DNA of 13,839 nt. It comes from Candidatus Hydrogenedentota bacterium (GTDB lineage: Bacteria; Hydrogenedentota; Hydrogenedentia; Hydrogenedentales; SLHB01). Location: assembly GCA_035416745.1 (NCBI GenBank), contig DAOLNV010000020.1, forward strand, positions 1 through 13,839, in the 5' to 3' direction. Positions within the stretch are counted from its first letter, which is position 1. Each line of letters begins with the position of its first letter. The notes below the pieces were generated by a model that ran no database searches, was not told the DNA's origin, and worked only from the letters and a program-made list of their open reading frames with translations. Below are positions 1 to 7,180 of the stretch, one piece after another. The position numbers were made by a program, and so were the translations under genes.

Positions 1-72
1 TCGCTTCAGGGATGTCCTTGCTTCGACACCGCCGTCTGGCCTGGCTCTCCGGAGACGTTCGTCAGCGACGAT

Positions 73-101
73 TTGCCTCGTGGTCTATCGATAGGTATTT
101 T
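73..101 (+). promoter_or_regulatory. possible sigma70-type promoter for the phosphoesterase gene
   Basis: TTGCCT at 73-78 and TATTTT at 96-101 are separated by exactly 17 bases. Each hexamer matches the sigma70 consensus at four of six positions. Transcription would start near 108, giving a leader of about 80 bases before the ATG at 189. Both boxes are imperfect and the match was found by eye, so this is only a candidate. Confidence 0.35.
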
Positions 102-175
102 ATGGGCGCGGACCTTGTGCGGCCGGGTTTGTATGGACCGGATAATTCAAACAGGCCCCAAGACTCTTATTTCGA

Positions 176-183
176 GGGAGGAG
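176..183 (+). promoter_or_regulatory. ribosome binding site that fixes the start at 189
   Basis: GGGAGGAG lies five bases before the ATG at 189. It selects this ATG over the upstream in-frame start at 12. The protein then begins with a short hydrophobic segment and a lipobox, as expected for an exported lipoprotein. Confidence 0.8.
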
Positions 184-188
184 AATCC

Positions 189-2837
189 ATGCGTGAATGG
201 GTGTTTTGCTGTTGCGTGGCGGCGCTGGCCGCCGGGTGCGCGACGACCAACGAGCTTCCGGGTGTGCAACGCGCGCTCGACGCGGGGCCTGACGCCTTCT
301 TGAACAAAGCAGTGGTGGGGCCGCAGGGGGACGGCACGTTCGTAGTGCCCACCACACAAGTCCTGAATCCCGCGGGCAAGACGGTCGAGTTTCCAGGACG
401 GCCCGTGGATATTGCGGTACACCCGGACGGGCGGCTGCTGGCCATCAAAAACCGCGGCGATGTGGTGTTCTTTGATGCCGTCGAGCGCAGCATCGCGCAG
501 ACGCTCTCCATGCCCAAAGGGGGCAGCGCCTATTGCGGGATCGCGTGGACCAATGACGGGAGTTGTGTATGGACTACCGCGGCTGAGGCGGCTATTCACT
601 GCGCCACGCGGGGGGAGAATGGCGAATTCGCGTGGGTGAAGACAGTTGAGCTGCCGGGCCCGGATGGCAAAGGCGAATCGGCCCCGGGCGGGTTTGCCTT
701 GGACGAGGCGAAAGGCGTCATTTATGTGGCGTTGAGCCGGAATAACAGTGTCGGTGTAGTCGATATTGCCTCGGGGAAGGTGTCGGCGGAGTTTCCGGTG
801 GGTATCGCGCCGTACGACGTTGTGCTGCTTGGAGACAAAGCCTATGTCACCAACTGGGGCGGGCGGCGTCCCGGGCCGGACGACATCACGGGGCCCACGT
901 CGGGCAGCCGGGCGGTGGTGAATGCGGCGGGTATCGCGTCGACGGGAACCGTGTCCGTAATCGACTTGGCTTCGGGAAGCGTCACGCGCGAGATCGAGGT
1001 CGATTTGCATCCCTGCGGGATGGCGATGTCACCGGACGGTTCGCGGCTGTACGTTGCCAACGCAAACAGTGACACGATCAGCGTGATCGACACGGCGCGC
1101 GACGCAGTGACGGATTCATGGCTCGCCCGGCCGTCCCCCGAACTGCCTTTTGGCAGCGCCCCCAATGCGATAGCCGTTTCGGACGATGGCGCCTCGTTGT
1201 ACGTGGCGCTGGGAGGCAACAACTGTATCGCGGTGATGAGCGCACACAACGGCCGAGCACGGGGCCTCATTCCTGCCGGGTGGTATCCCGGCGCGGTTGC
1301 GTTTGCGCAAGAAGGCGCATTGCTGTGCGTGGCGAATACCAAAGGCGTGGGGAGCCTTCACCGGGAAGCCAACGCTTCGCGAAAAGAAGGCATGCATGGC
1401 AAGGACTGGCAAGGCTTCAATTCGCACGACCACATGGGGTCGGTCACGGTTGTGGAGACGCCGAATGCGGCGATGCTCAATGCGTACACCCAGCAGGCGG
1501 CGGTTTCCATGCGCCTGCCGCATATGCTCCGCGGCGCGGACAAAGGAGCGGGGGCGCAGCGGACCGTGGCGATTCCTGAACGGCCGGGGGATGTGTCGGC
1601 CATCAAGCATGTGCTGTATATCATCAAGGAGAACCGCACCTACGACCAGGTTTTCGGCGACATGCCGCAGGGTAACGGCGAGCCGGCGCTCTGCCAGTTC
1701 GGCCGCGAGGTCACGCCCAACCATCACGCGCTGGCAGAGGAATTCGTGCTGCTCGACAATTTCTACTGCAACGGAGTTCTGAGTGCGGACGGTCACCAGT
1801 GGACCAACGAGGGCTATGTCACGGACTATCTCGAGAAAGCGTTTGGCGGGTTTCCACGGAGTTACCCGTATGACGGCGACGACGCACTGGCGTACGCGTC
1901 ATCGGGCTTCATCTGGGACCATGTGCTGGCGGCAGGCCTGACGTTCCGCAATTACGGGGAGATGGTGAAGGCCCAGATCACTCCGGGGACCGCAACCTGG
2001 ACCGATATCTACCAGGGTTACCTGAACGGGACCGACCGGGTGAAGGTCACCGCTCGTACGGAGGTGAACGGGCTCGAGAGCTACATCTGCCCCGCGTTCA
2101 TCGGGTTTCCGGGCAAGATGCAGGATGTGTACCGCGCGCGTGAGTTTCTCAAGGAATTTCATGCCTGCGAAGAAAAGGGGGAGTGGTACAACTTCGTGAT
2201 CATGCTCTTGCCCAACGATCACACGGTGGGGACGCGCGAGGGCTATCCCACTCCGCGGGCCGCTGTCGCGGATAACGATCTCGCGCTGGGGCAAATCGTC
2301 GAGGCCATAAGCCGCAGCCAGTTCTGGCCCCAGACGGCGATTTTCGTGGTGGAAGACGATCCACAGGCGGGATTGGACCACGTGGACGGGCACCGCACCG
2401 TGGCGCTGTGCATCAGCCCGTATACCCGGCGGGCGGAAGTTGTCAGCGCGCACTACAACCAGAACAGCATGCTCCGCACCATCGAGTTGATTATGGGATT
2501 GCCGCCTATGAACCAGTTTGACATGGCGGCGAACCCCATGTACGAGTGTTTCAGCGACACGCCGGACACCGCGCCTTACACCTGCCGCCCCAATCAGATC
2601 CCGCTGGATGAAATGAACCCGAAAGTGGCGTCGTTGCGGGGCAAACAGTTGTACTACGCGAAGAAATCCATGGAGATGCCCCTGGACGACATCGATCGTG
2701 CGGAAGAGGACTTGTTCAACCGGATCATCTGGCATTCGGTGAAGGGATACGACGTACCCTATCCAAGACTCGCGCGTCGAGACACTGCCCGCGCGGCCAT
2801 GTGGGGCGCGCCGGATATCGAAGCGGAGAATGATTGA
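189..2837 (+). CDS. lipoprotein: YncE-like beta-propeller fused to alkaline-phosphatase-superfamily phosphoesterase
   Basis: This is an 882-residue predicted surface lipoprotein. A short hydrophobic leader ends in the lipobox LAAG|C17. Residues about 75-430 form a YVTN/YncE-type beta-propeller, with repeated units of the kind 'SPDGSRLYVAN...ISVIDT'. Residues about 470-800 are a phosphoesterase domain of the PF04185 type (phospholipase C / acid phosphatase group). Visible motifs are KENRTYD with E481-N482, SADGH with candidate nucleophile S532, NDHT near 676, EDD at 722-724 and DHVDGHR at 730-736. The E-N pair and the acidic cluster are likely metal ligands by analogy with the family. The architecture matches proteins annotated as bifunctional YncE/alkaline phosphatase family proteins. 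Hydrolysis of a phosphate ester at the cell surface is the likely role, but the substrate cannot be read from sequence. The start is chosen by a strong Shine-Dalgarno sequence at 176-183. Its stop overlaps the next gene's first possible start. Confidence 0.88.
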   Translation: MREWVFCCCVAALAAGCATTNELPGVQRALDAGPDAFLNKAVVGPQGDGTFVVPTTQVLNPAGKTVEFPGRPVDIAVHPDGRLLAIKNRGDVVFFDAVERSIAQTLSMPKGGSAYCGIAWTNDGSCVWTTAAEAAIHCATRGENGEFAWVKTVELPGPDGKGESAPGGFALDEAKGVIYVALSRNNSVGVVDIASGKVSAEFPVGIAPYDVVLLGDKAYVTNWGGRRPGPDDITGPTSGSRAVVNAAGIASTGTVSVIDLASGSVTREIEVDLHPCGMAMSPDGSRLYVANANSDTISVIDTARDAVTDSWLARPSPELPFGSAPNAIAVSDDGASLYVALGGNNCIAVMSAHNGRARGLIPAGWYPGAVAFAQEGALLCVANTKGVGSLHREANASRKEGMHGKDWQGFNSHDHMGSVTVVETPNAAMLNAYTQQAAVSMRLPHMLRGADKGAGAQRTVAIPERPGDVSAIKHVLYIIKENRTYDQVFGDMPQGNGEPALCQFGREVTPNHHALAEEFVLLDNFYCNGVLSADGHQWTNEGYVTDYLEKAFGGFPRSYPYDGDDALAYASSGFIWDHVLAAGLTFRNYGEMVKAQITPGTATWTDIYQGYLNGTDRVKVTARTEVNGLESYICPAFIGFPGKMQDVYRAREFLKEFHACEEKGEWYNFVIMLLPNDHTVGTREGYPTPRAAVADNDLALGQIVEAISRSQFWPQTAIFVVEDDPQAGLDHVDGHRTVALCISPYTRRAEVVSAHYNQNSMLRTIELIMGLPPMNQFDMAANPMYECFSDTPDTAPYTCRPNQIPLDEMNPKVASLRGKQLYYAKKSMEMPLDDIDRAEEDLFNRIIWHSVKGYDVPYPRLARRDTARAAMWGAPDIEAEND

Positions 2838-3760
2838 GGAGAACGAGAGACTCGAAGGGAGAACCGGTGCCGGGAAGAACAGGCTTTACGTTGATTGAAC
2901 TACTGGTCGTTATCGCCATTATCGGCATTCTTGCGGCGATTCTATTGCCCGCGTTGAGCCGGGCCCGCGAGGCGGCCCGCAGGGCGTCGTGCGCAAACAA
3001 TCTCAAACAGCTCGGCTTGTCGCTGTTCATGTACGCGAATGAGCATCAGGGCCGCTTCCCGCACCGTCAGGTCCGGAAGGTGACGGGAGCGTTGAGCCCC
3101 GAAATGATGTTCAACGGTCCCGCGATGATGCCCGAATACGTCAGCGACGTGAACGTGGTGTGGTGCCCGTCGTGGAACGCGCCGCCGGACATTCTCGAGC
3201 GGTACGACGTGGGCAAAGGCAACGGCGACGGCATTATCCAGCCCGAGGAGGTTGGCCAGGAGCCCTATCACTACACGGGGTGGCTGCTCATGGAAGACGT
3301 GAACATACTTGGGCCGCTGGTGGGGGTCGAGGGGACGGGGCTCAACGGGCGCCACGAGGAACCCGAGTACCTGTTAACGCCATGGGGCGAACTCGCCCGG
3401 GCCAACGTCGATACGGGCGGCGCCGCCAGCGACGATGACTTCAAGGTTTGCGCCGCATTCAGCGGCACGCAGGTTGGGGGCGGCGACACGTATTACCGCT
3501 TGCGCGAAGGCATCGAGCGGCTCATGATCACCGACATCAACAATTCCGCGGCAAGTTCGGCCGCCAGCAGCGCCGTTCCGCTCATGTGGGACCATTGCAC
3601 GACGAAGGTCATCGACTTCTCGCACGCCCCGGGCGGCGGTAACGTGCTCTATCTCGACGGACACGTCGAATTCCTGCTCTATCCCAACGAAAGGTTCCCC
3701 TTCACCGAGGACAGCGCCCGGACTCTCGGCCGCTATGGCAAGCCGTTCGACGGGTTTTAG
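2834..3760 (+). CDS. prepilin-like protein with H...DG C-terminal motif (DUF1559-like)
   Basis: This is a type IV pilin/pseudopilin-like protein of about 308 residues. The N-terminus has a prepilin peptidase site, G17|FTLIELLVV, with E22 as the conserved mature +5 glutamate, followed by a hydrophobic helix and the segment REAARRASC. The C-terminus carries H264...D275-G276 followed by HVEF. This resembles the H-X9-DG motif of the large paralogous family in Planctomycetes, Lentisphaerae and relatives, but here ten residues separate H and D. A loop in the middle (about residues 127-141, GNGDGIIQPEE) is acidic and glycine-rich like a degenerate EF-hand. The TTG at 2834 overlaps the preceding stop as TTGA, with GGAG at 2825-2828. 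GTG at 2867, with AGGGAG at 2856-2861, is an equally good start and gives a shorter leader (MPGRTG). Function in secretion or surface assembly is inferred from the family only. Confidence 0.87.
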   Translation: MRRTRDSKGEPVPGRTGFTLIELLVVIAIIGILAAILLPALSRAREAARRASCANNLKQLGLSLFMYANEHQGRFPHRQVRKVTGALSPEMMFNGPAMMPEYVSDVNVVWCPSWNAPPDILERYDVGKGNGDGIIQPEEVGQEPYHYTGWLLMEDVNILGPLVGVEGTGLNGRHEEPEYLLTPWGELARANVDTGGAASDDDFKVCAAFSGTQVGGGDTYYRLREGIERLMITDINNSAASSAASSAVPLMWDHCTTKVIDFSHAPGGGNVLYLDGHVEFLLYPNERFPFTEDSARTLGRYGKPFDGF

Positions 3761-3818
3761 GGGGGGGCCCGGCGCTTCGGCAAGCCGCACAGGCACACGC
3801 ATGGGAACCGCTTGCGCA

Positions 3819-3850
3819 TATAGCGTCTTATAAGGTGTATACGACCTATA
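3819..3850 (+). repeat. imperfect inverted repeat in an AT-rich pocket
   Basis: The arm TATAGCGTC (3819-3827) is nearly complementary to GACCTATA (3843-3850), with one extra base in the left arm. Between the arms lie the small palindromes CTTATAAG and GTATAC. This pocket is AT-rich in an otherwise GC-rich window and sits about 55 bases upstream of the -35 box of the GH127 promoter. It could be an operator for a DNA-binding regulator or a leftover terminator region of the prepilin gene. No T-tract follows it. Confidence 0.4.
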
Positions 3851-3904
3851 GATAGCAAGCCCGTTCTGGCCGAGGCGGCGGGTGCCGTGAGCTCTCGCCT
3901 GCCG

Positions 3905-3933
3905 TTGTCGCATTTCCGTGTGGGGTCTATAAT
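3905..3933 (+). promoter_or_regulatory. sigma70-type promoter for the GH127 gene
   Basis: TTGTCG at 3905-3910 and a perfect TATAAT at 3928-3933 are separated by 17 bases. The predicted transcription start near 3940 leaves a leader of about 39 bases with AGGAG at 3967-3971, seven bases before the ATG at 3979. This suggests the glycosidase is transcribed as its own unit rather than by read-through from the prepilin gene. Confidence 0.7.
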
Positions 3934-3978
3934 GCCCCGCGCAAGAGAAGGGTCCATTCCATTCTCAGGAGCACTGCC

Positions 3979-6759
3979 ATGAGAACCCTCGTCTGCCTGT
4001 CTCAGATAGTCTTGTCCGGTTTTCTAGTCTCATTCGCGGCGCAGGGCGCCGTTTCCCTGAAAGGAACCCAGGAAATGGAAAGCGTGCCGCATGGGCAGTG
4101 GCGTTTTGGCGGCGAGATTGGCAAGCGCATCGATGCGAACATCGAGAACTGGCTATTGCGTGCGCCCGGCGCCAATCCCGGGCTCATCGAGATGTTTCAC
4201 CGGCGGGACCGTCACTGGCCGTATGCGGAGCCGGTGCCGTGGGCGGGGGAGTTCGCGGGGAAATACCTGATCGCGGCGGTCCAGGCGGTGCGGATGACCG
4301 GCGACCCGCGGGTGAAACCGTTCGTACAGGAGTTCGTGGATGCATTGGTTGCGAGCCAGGCCGAGGACGGTTATCTCGGGCCGTGGCGCGAGAACGACCG
4401 GCTCTTGGGTCATTGGGACCTGTGGGGACACTACCACTGCATGCTGGGCCTCTTGATGTGGTACGACGAGACCGGCGACCAGAACGCCTACGCCTGCGCC
4501 ATTCGCGCTGCGGACCGCATCTGTGAGACGTATCACCCCGGGGGCCGGAGGCCCATCGAGGCGGGCACGCCGATGATCAATCTTTCGGTAGTGCACGTCA
4601 TGGCGCTTATGTACGAGCGAACGGGCGAACAGCGGTACTGGGACCTGATACAGATGATTGTCGAAGACATGGAGAAGGACGGTGACTGGCTGCGCGAGGG
4701 GGCGAAGGGAACGCCCTATTTCAAGCTGCCGGGCGGTGGCACGCGGTGGGAAAGCATTCATATCGTGCAGGGAATTGTGGAACTGTACCGAATCACGGGC
4801 GAGGAACGGTACAAGACCGCCGCCCTGAATCTCTGGGAAAGTATCCGCGACTTTGACCGGCACCCGTCGGGGGCGTTCTCGACCAACGAACAGGCCTTCG
4901 GCTCGGTATACGAGCGGGGCTCGATCGAGACTTGCTGTTCGGTGGCCTGGGAAGCCTTGACGATAGATATTCTCAAGCTTACGGGCGAGCCGAAGGTGGC
5001 GGATGAACTCGAGCTGACCACGTGGAACCAGGTTCTCGCGGCGCAGCACCCCTCGGGCAACTGGTGGACCTATGACACGCCCCTGGACGGCATTCGCGCG
5101 CCTTCCTATCACCAGATCAATTTCCAGTACCGGCCGGGGACGCCGGAGTTGAACTGCTGTTCGGTGAATGCGCCGAGGGGCCTGGGGATGCTCAGCGAAT
5201 GGGCTGCGATGCGGGATGAGAACAGCGTGGTTGTCAATTTTTACGGTCCCTGCTCGTTCGAGGTGCCACTGTCCGATGGCAAACGCGTCAAGATCACGGA
5301 AGAGACCGACTATCCCCTAGGCGGAAAGGTCGCGCTTCTGTTTGAGTGCGATGAGCCGGCCGAATTCGGCCTTCGATTGCGTATCCCCGAGCATATGCCT
5401 GCAGTCAATATGGATTCCAACCGGCCGTATGCGGGGCCGTGGCCTCCCACGCCGGGAACGTACCTCAACCTGCAGGGGTCTTGGGCCAACGGCGACCGGA
5501 TCAACATCGAGTTTGATATGGCCACGCGCGTGTGGGCCGGGAAAGGATCCCGGTACGGTCGCGCGGCGGTCTATCGCGGGCCTCTGCTGCTGGCGTTTGA
5601 CGCGTTCTACAACGATATCGAGTCGGCGGACATGAAACCGATTGACGTAGCGGCCGTCGAGTTGGCGCCTGTTCGCGTTATGCCCCCGGATTCGCTTGTG
5701 CGGCATGCTCCCATCGGTCTTTGGAAGGTGAATACGGCGGGGGCAGAACCGGTTGTGCTGTGCGATTTTGCGAGCGCGGGCGCCCACGGCACCGATTATG
5801 TGTCGTGGCTTCTGGCGGTTAACGTGCCGCCAGTCCGCGCGCGGTTGGAGCTTCCGCGAGATGGCGAGAAAGGCACACCCGGCCCGGTGCTGCTCAGGTG
5901 GTCTACACAGGGGGCTCAGGGTGTGATTTGCGAGGCCGTCATGGCTAAGGATGCCGGGTTCAACGACGTAGTTGCCCGGGTTCCGGACCTGAGCGCCAAC
6001 TACACCATCGTGGACGAGGCGGTGCGCGCGCCAGGGACGTACTACTGGAAAGTCCTGTCAGTCAGCGGCGAAAAACAGGCCGAGAACGAAGAAGGTCCGC
6101 GGTCTTTTACGGTCGATCCTGCCGCGAACAGGTCATTTTTCAGCATCGGGGACGATGGCCTGTTGTTCTCCGCGCCCCTGGACGGAAAGGGCGCCCCGGA
6201 TTTCGGGCGTCTCGAGCACGAGGAGAATGTGGAACCCGCGCCAGAGCGTAACGGCAATACGGGAGGGGCCGTATTCTTCAATGGGGTCGACGCGGGACTT
6301 CGATACGAGTTGCCGTTCTTCCCGGAGAGGGACTATACGTTTTACGCGTGGGTGTATCCGGAGAGTCTGCCGGTGGGGTCGATCCAACAGATCTTCTCGG
6401 GCTGGTGCCAGGGAATGGATGATCCTCTTCGGGTGACCTTGCGTGACAACGGCGTGTGCGCGGGCATCGAAGCGGGTCAGGCCTGCGCAACGCCGGTTGT
6501 ACCCTTGACCAATGCGACATGGGTGCATGTGGCGGCGGTCAAGGCGGGGCCTGTCTTGCAGTTGTATGTTAACGGGAAAGAGGCAGCAACGGCGAACGTG
6601 CCCGAGCGCATCACAACCCGGAGCACGCTGGTTGGAATCGGTTTCAATCCGAAGTTCAGCGGGGGAGAATACTTCAAGGGCCGGATAGACGGCGCGGCTT
6701 TCTATGCGAGCGCCCTTTCCGCGGAGCGAATCCTGAGGCTCTACGAACATGGCGAGTGA
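3979..6759 (+). CDS. secreted GH127/DUF1680 glycosidase (beta-L-arabinofuranosidase-like) with Fn3-like and LamG-like modules
   Basis: This is a 926-residue secreted glycoside hydrolase. A signal peptide ends near A24 (QGA|V). Residues about 35-610 form an alpha/alpha-barrel plus beta-sandwich of the DUF1680/GH127 type. The family's zinc-cysteine site is visible as E317-x-C319 and C393-C394. Compared with the characterised bifidobacterial enzyme (E338, C340, C417, C418), order and spacing are preserved, so C394 or C393 is the probable nucleophile pair. E304 in NEQ is the candidate acid/base. Residues about 615-712 look like a fibronectin III/Ig-like linker with the motif 'PGTYYWKVLS'. Residues about 728-926 are a concanavalin/LamG-like sandwich ('YTFYAWVYPE', 'WVHVAAVKAG', 'LQLYVNGKE', 'FKGRIDGAAFY') that probably binds glycan. 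The likely role is removal of terminal arabinofuranose or a related sugar from plant or algal polymers. The exact sugar is uncertain because DUF1680 proteins are diverse. The gene has its own promoter at 3905-3933. Confidence 0.88.
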   Translation: MRTLVCLSQIVLSGFLVSFAAQGAVSLKGTQEMESVPHGQWRFGGEIGKRIDANIENWLLRAPGANPGLIEMFHRRDRHWPYAEPVPWAGEFAGKYLIAAVQAVRMTGDPRVKPFVQEFVDALVASQAEDGYLGPWRENDRLLGHWDLWGHYHCMLGLLMWYDETGDQNAYACAIRAADRICETYHPGGRRPIEAGTPMINLSVVHVMALMYERTGEQRYWDLIQMIVEDMEKDGDWLREGAKGTPYFKLPGGGTRWESIHIVQGIVELYRITGEERYKTAALNLWESIRDFDRHPSGAFSTNEQAFGSVYERGSIETCCSVAWEALTIDILKLTGEPKVADELELTTWNQVLAAQHPSGNWWTYDTPLDGIRAPSYHQINFQYRPGTPELNCCSVNAPRGLGMLSEWAAMRDENSVVVNFYGPCSFEVPLSDGKRVKITEETDYPLGGKVALLFECDEPAEFGLRLRIPEHMPAVNMDSNRPYAGPWPPTPGTYLNLQGSWANGDRINIEFDMATRVWAGKGSRYGRAAVYRGPLLLAFDAFYNDIESADMKPIDVAAVELAPVRVMPPDSLVRHAPIGLWKVNTAGAEPVVLCDFASAGAHGTDYVSWLLAVNVPPVRARLELPRDGEKGTPGPVLLRWSTQGAQGVICEAVMAKDAGFNDVVARVPDLSANYTIVDEAVRAPGTYYWKVLSVSGEKQAENEEGPRSFTVDPAANRSFFSIGDDGLLFSAPLDGKGAPDFGRLEHEENVEPAPERNGNTGGAVFFNGVDAGLRYELPFFPERDYTFYAWVYPESLPVGSIQQIFSGWCQGMDDPLRVTLRDNGVCAGIEAGQACATPVVPLTNATWVHVAAVKAGPVLQLYVNGKEAATANVPERITTRSTLVGIGFNPKFSGGEYFKGRIDGAAFYASALSAERILRLYEHGE

Positions 6760-7037
6760 GGCGTTTGAGCCTGGACTTTCCAGGAGCGGCGAAATCTGGT
6801 GGAACCGCGATTCTTGATATGCCGGCCGTTTTAGATAGGGGAGTCAGGGGGTTTATCGGGGGGGCAAGAATCCGACAAGCGCAAAACCCTCCGCAACCGC
6901 GTGCGGGGAAAACGGGTGATTGCCGCGCCGGGCAGTGACGTCCAGGCACGGGCTATGTCCTCCATTTCTTGCCTGAGATACGCCGCCGATTTTTGTTGAT
7001 GACATCGGGCTGGTGCTTTGGGTACTATGATAAGTGC

Positions 7038-7065
7038 CAATTGTACTACTGATTGTAGTCAATTG
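7038..7065 (+). repeat. inverted repeat / stem-loop in the kinase leader, possible operator
   Basis: CAATTGTACTAC (7038-7049) and GTAGTCAATTG (7055-7065) are reverse complements apart from one extra T in the left arm. They flank the five-base loop TGATT. A TATGAT -10-like box at 7026-7031 lies just upstream, which would put a transcription start close to 7038, at the base of the repeat. No good -35 box was found at 16-18 bases. The element may be an operator overlapping the start site, or a 5' stem-loop in the mRNA. Confidence 0.55.
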
Positions 7066-7067
7066 CT

Positions 7068-7074
7068 GGAGGAG
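7068..7074 (+). promoter_or_regulatory. strong Shine-Dalgarno-like sequence without a matching gene
   Basis: GGAGGAG sits three bases after the inverted repeat and only two bases before the ATG at 7077. That ATG opens a four-codon frame (MRHT, stop at 7089-7091). The sequence is about 107 bases upstream of the kinase ATG at 7181, so it cannot serve that start directly. It may drive a minimal leader peptide or be a standby ribosome site. Confidence 0.35.
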
Positions 7075-7135
7075 CAATGCGCCATACTTAGGGCTGTGGA
7101 GATGCGCGGCTCGGCAAGAGGGCGCCTTCTGCGAG

Positions 7136-7164
7136 GCGTGTTTGGGGGCGATACACCCCCACGC
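7136..7164 (+). repeat. GC-rich hairpin abutting the kinase ribosome binding site
   Basis: GGGGG (7144-7148) pairs with CCCCC (7156-7160) across a seven-base loop. GCGT (7136-7139) pairs with ACGC (7161-7164) with four unpaired bases on the left side. The AGGAAG ribosome site starts at 7165, directly against the stem. A structure this close could limit ribosome access to the kinase start at 7181. Confidence 0.5.
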
Positions 7165-7180
7165 AGGAAGAATTGATAGC

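Larger units (their letters stand above)
6760..7180. other. 421-base intergenic region between the glycosidase and the sensor kinase
   Basis: No convincing gene was seen here. A small frame starting with GTG at 6756 (60 codons) has no clear ribosome site and no recognisable fold. A perfect 6-bp hairpin with a 3-base loop (CCTGGA/TCCAGG, 6770-6784) lies 10 bases after the glycosidase stop but has no following T-run, so it is a weak terminator at best. The right-hand third holds a TATGAT box at 7026-7031, the inverted repeat at 7038-7065, the GGAGGAG at 7068-7074 and the hairpin at 7136-7164, and probably acts as a structured leader for the kinase. Positions about 6790-7000 show nothing I can interpret. 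Confidence 0.6.

Noticed and set aside
147..1010. 287-codon open frame on the minus strand inside the phosphoesterase gene
   Set aside because: It lies opposite a clear beta-propeller coding region, has an Arg/His-rich shadow composition and shows no motif.
4153..5112. 319-codon open frame on the minus strand inside the GH127 gene
   Set aside because: It lies opposite the catalytic domain, is Arg/Pro-rich and has no motif or convincing start.
6770..6784. Hairpin after the glycosidase as an intrinsic terminator
   Set aside because: The 6-bp stem is perfect, but no T-run follows, so termination is not supported.
6996..7031. TTGATG plus TATGAT as a sigma70 promoter for the kinase
   Set aside because: The spacer would be 24 bases, too long for a normal promoter. 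Only the -10-like box is kept as a note.
7034..7180. 49-residue N-terminal extension of the kinase from GTG 7034
   Set aside because: It has no ribosome site, overlaps the inverted repeat and the GC hairpin, and ATG 7181 directly precedes a normal membrane domain.
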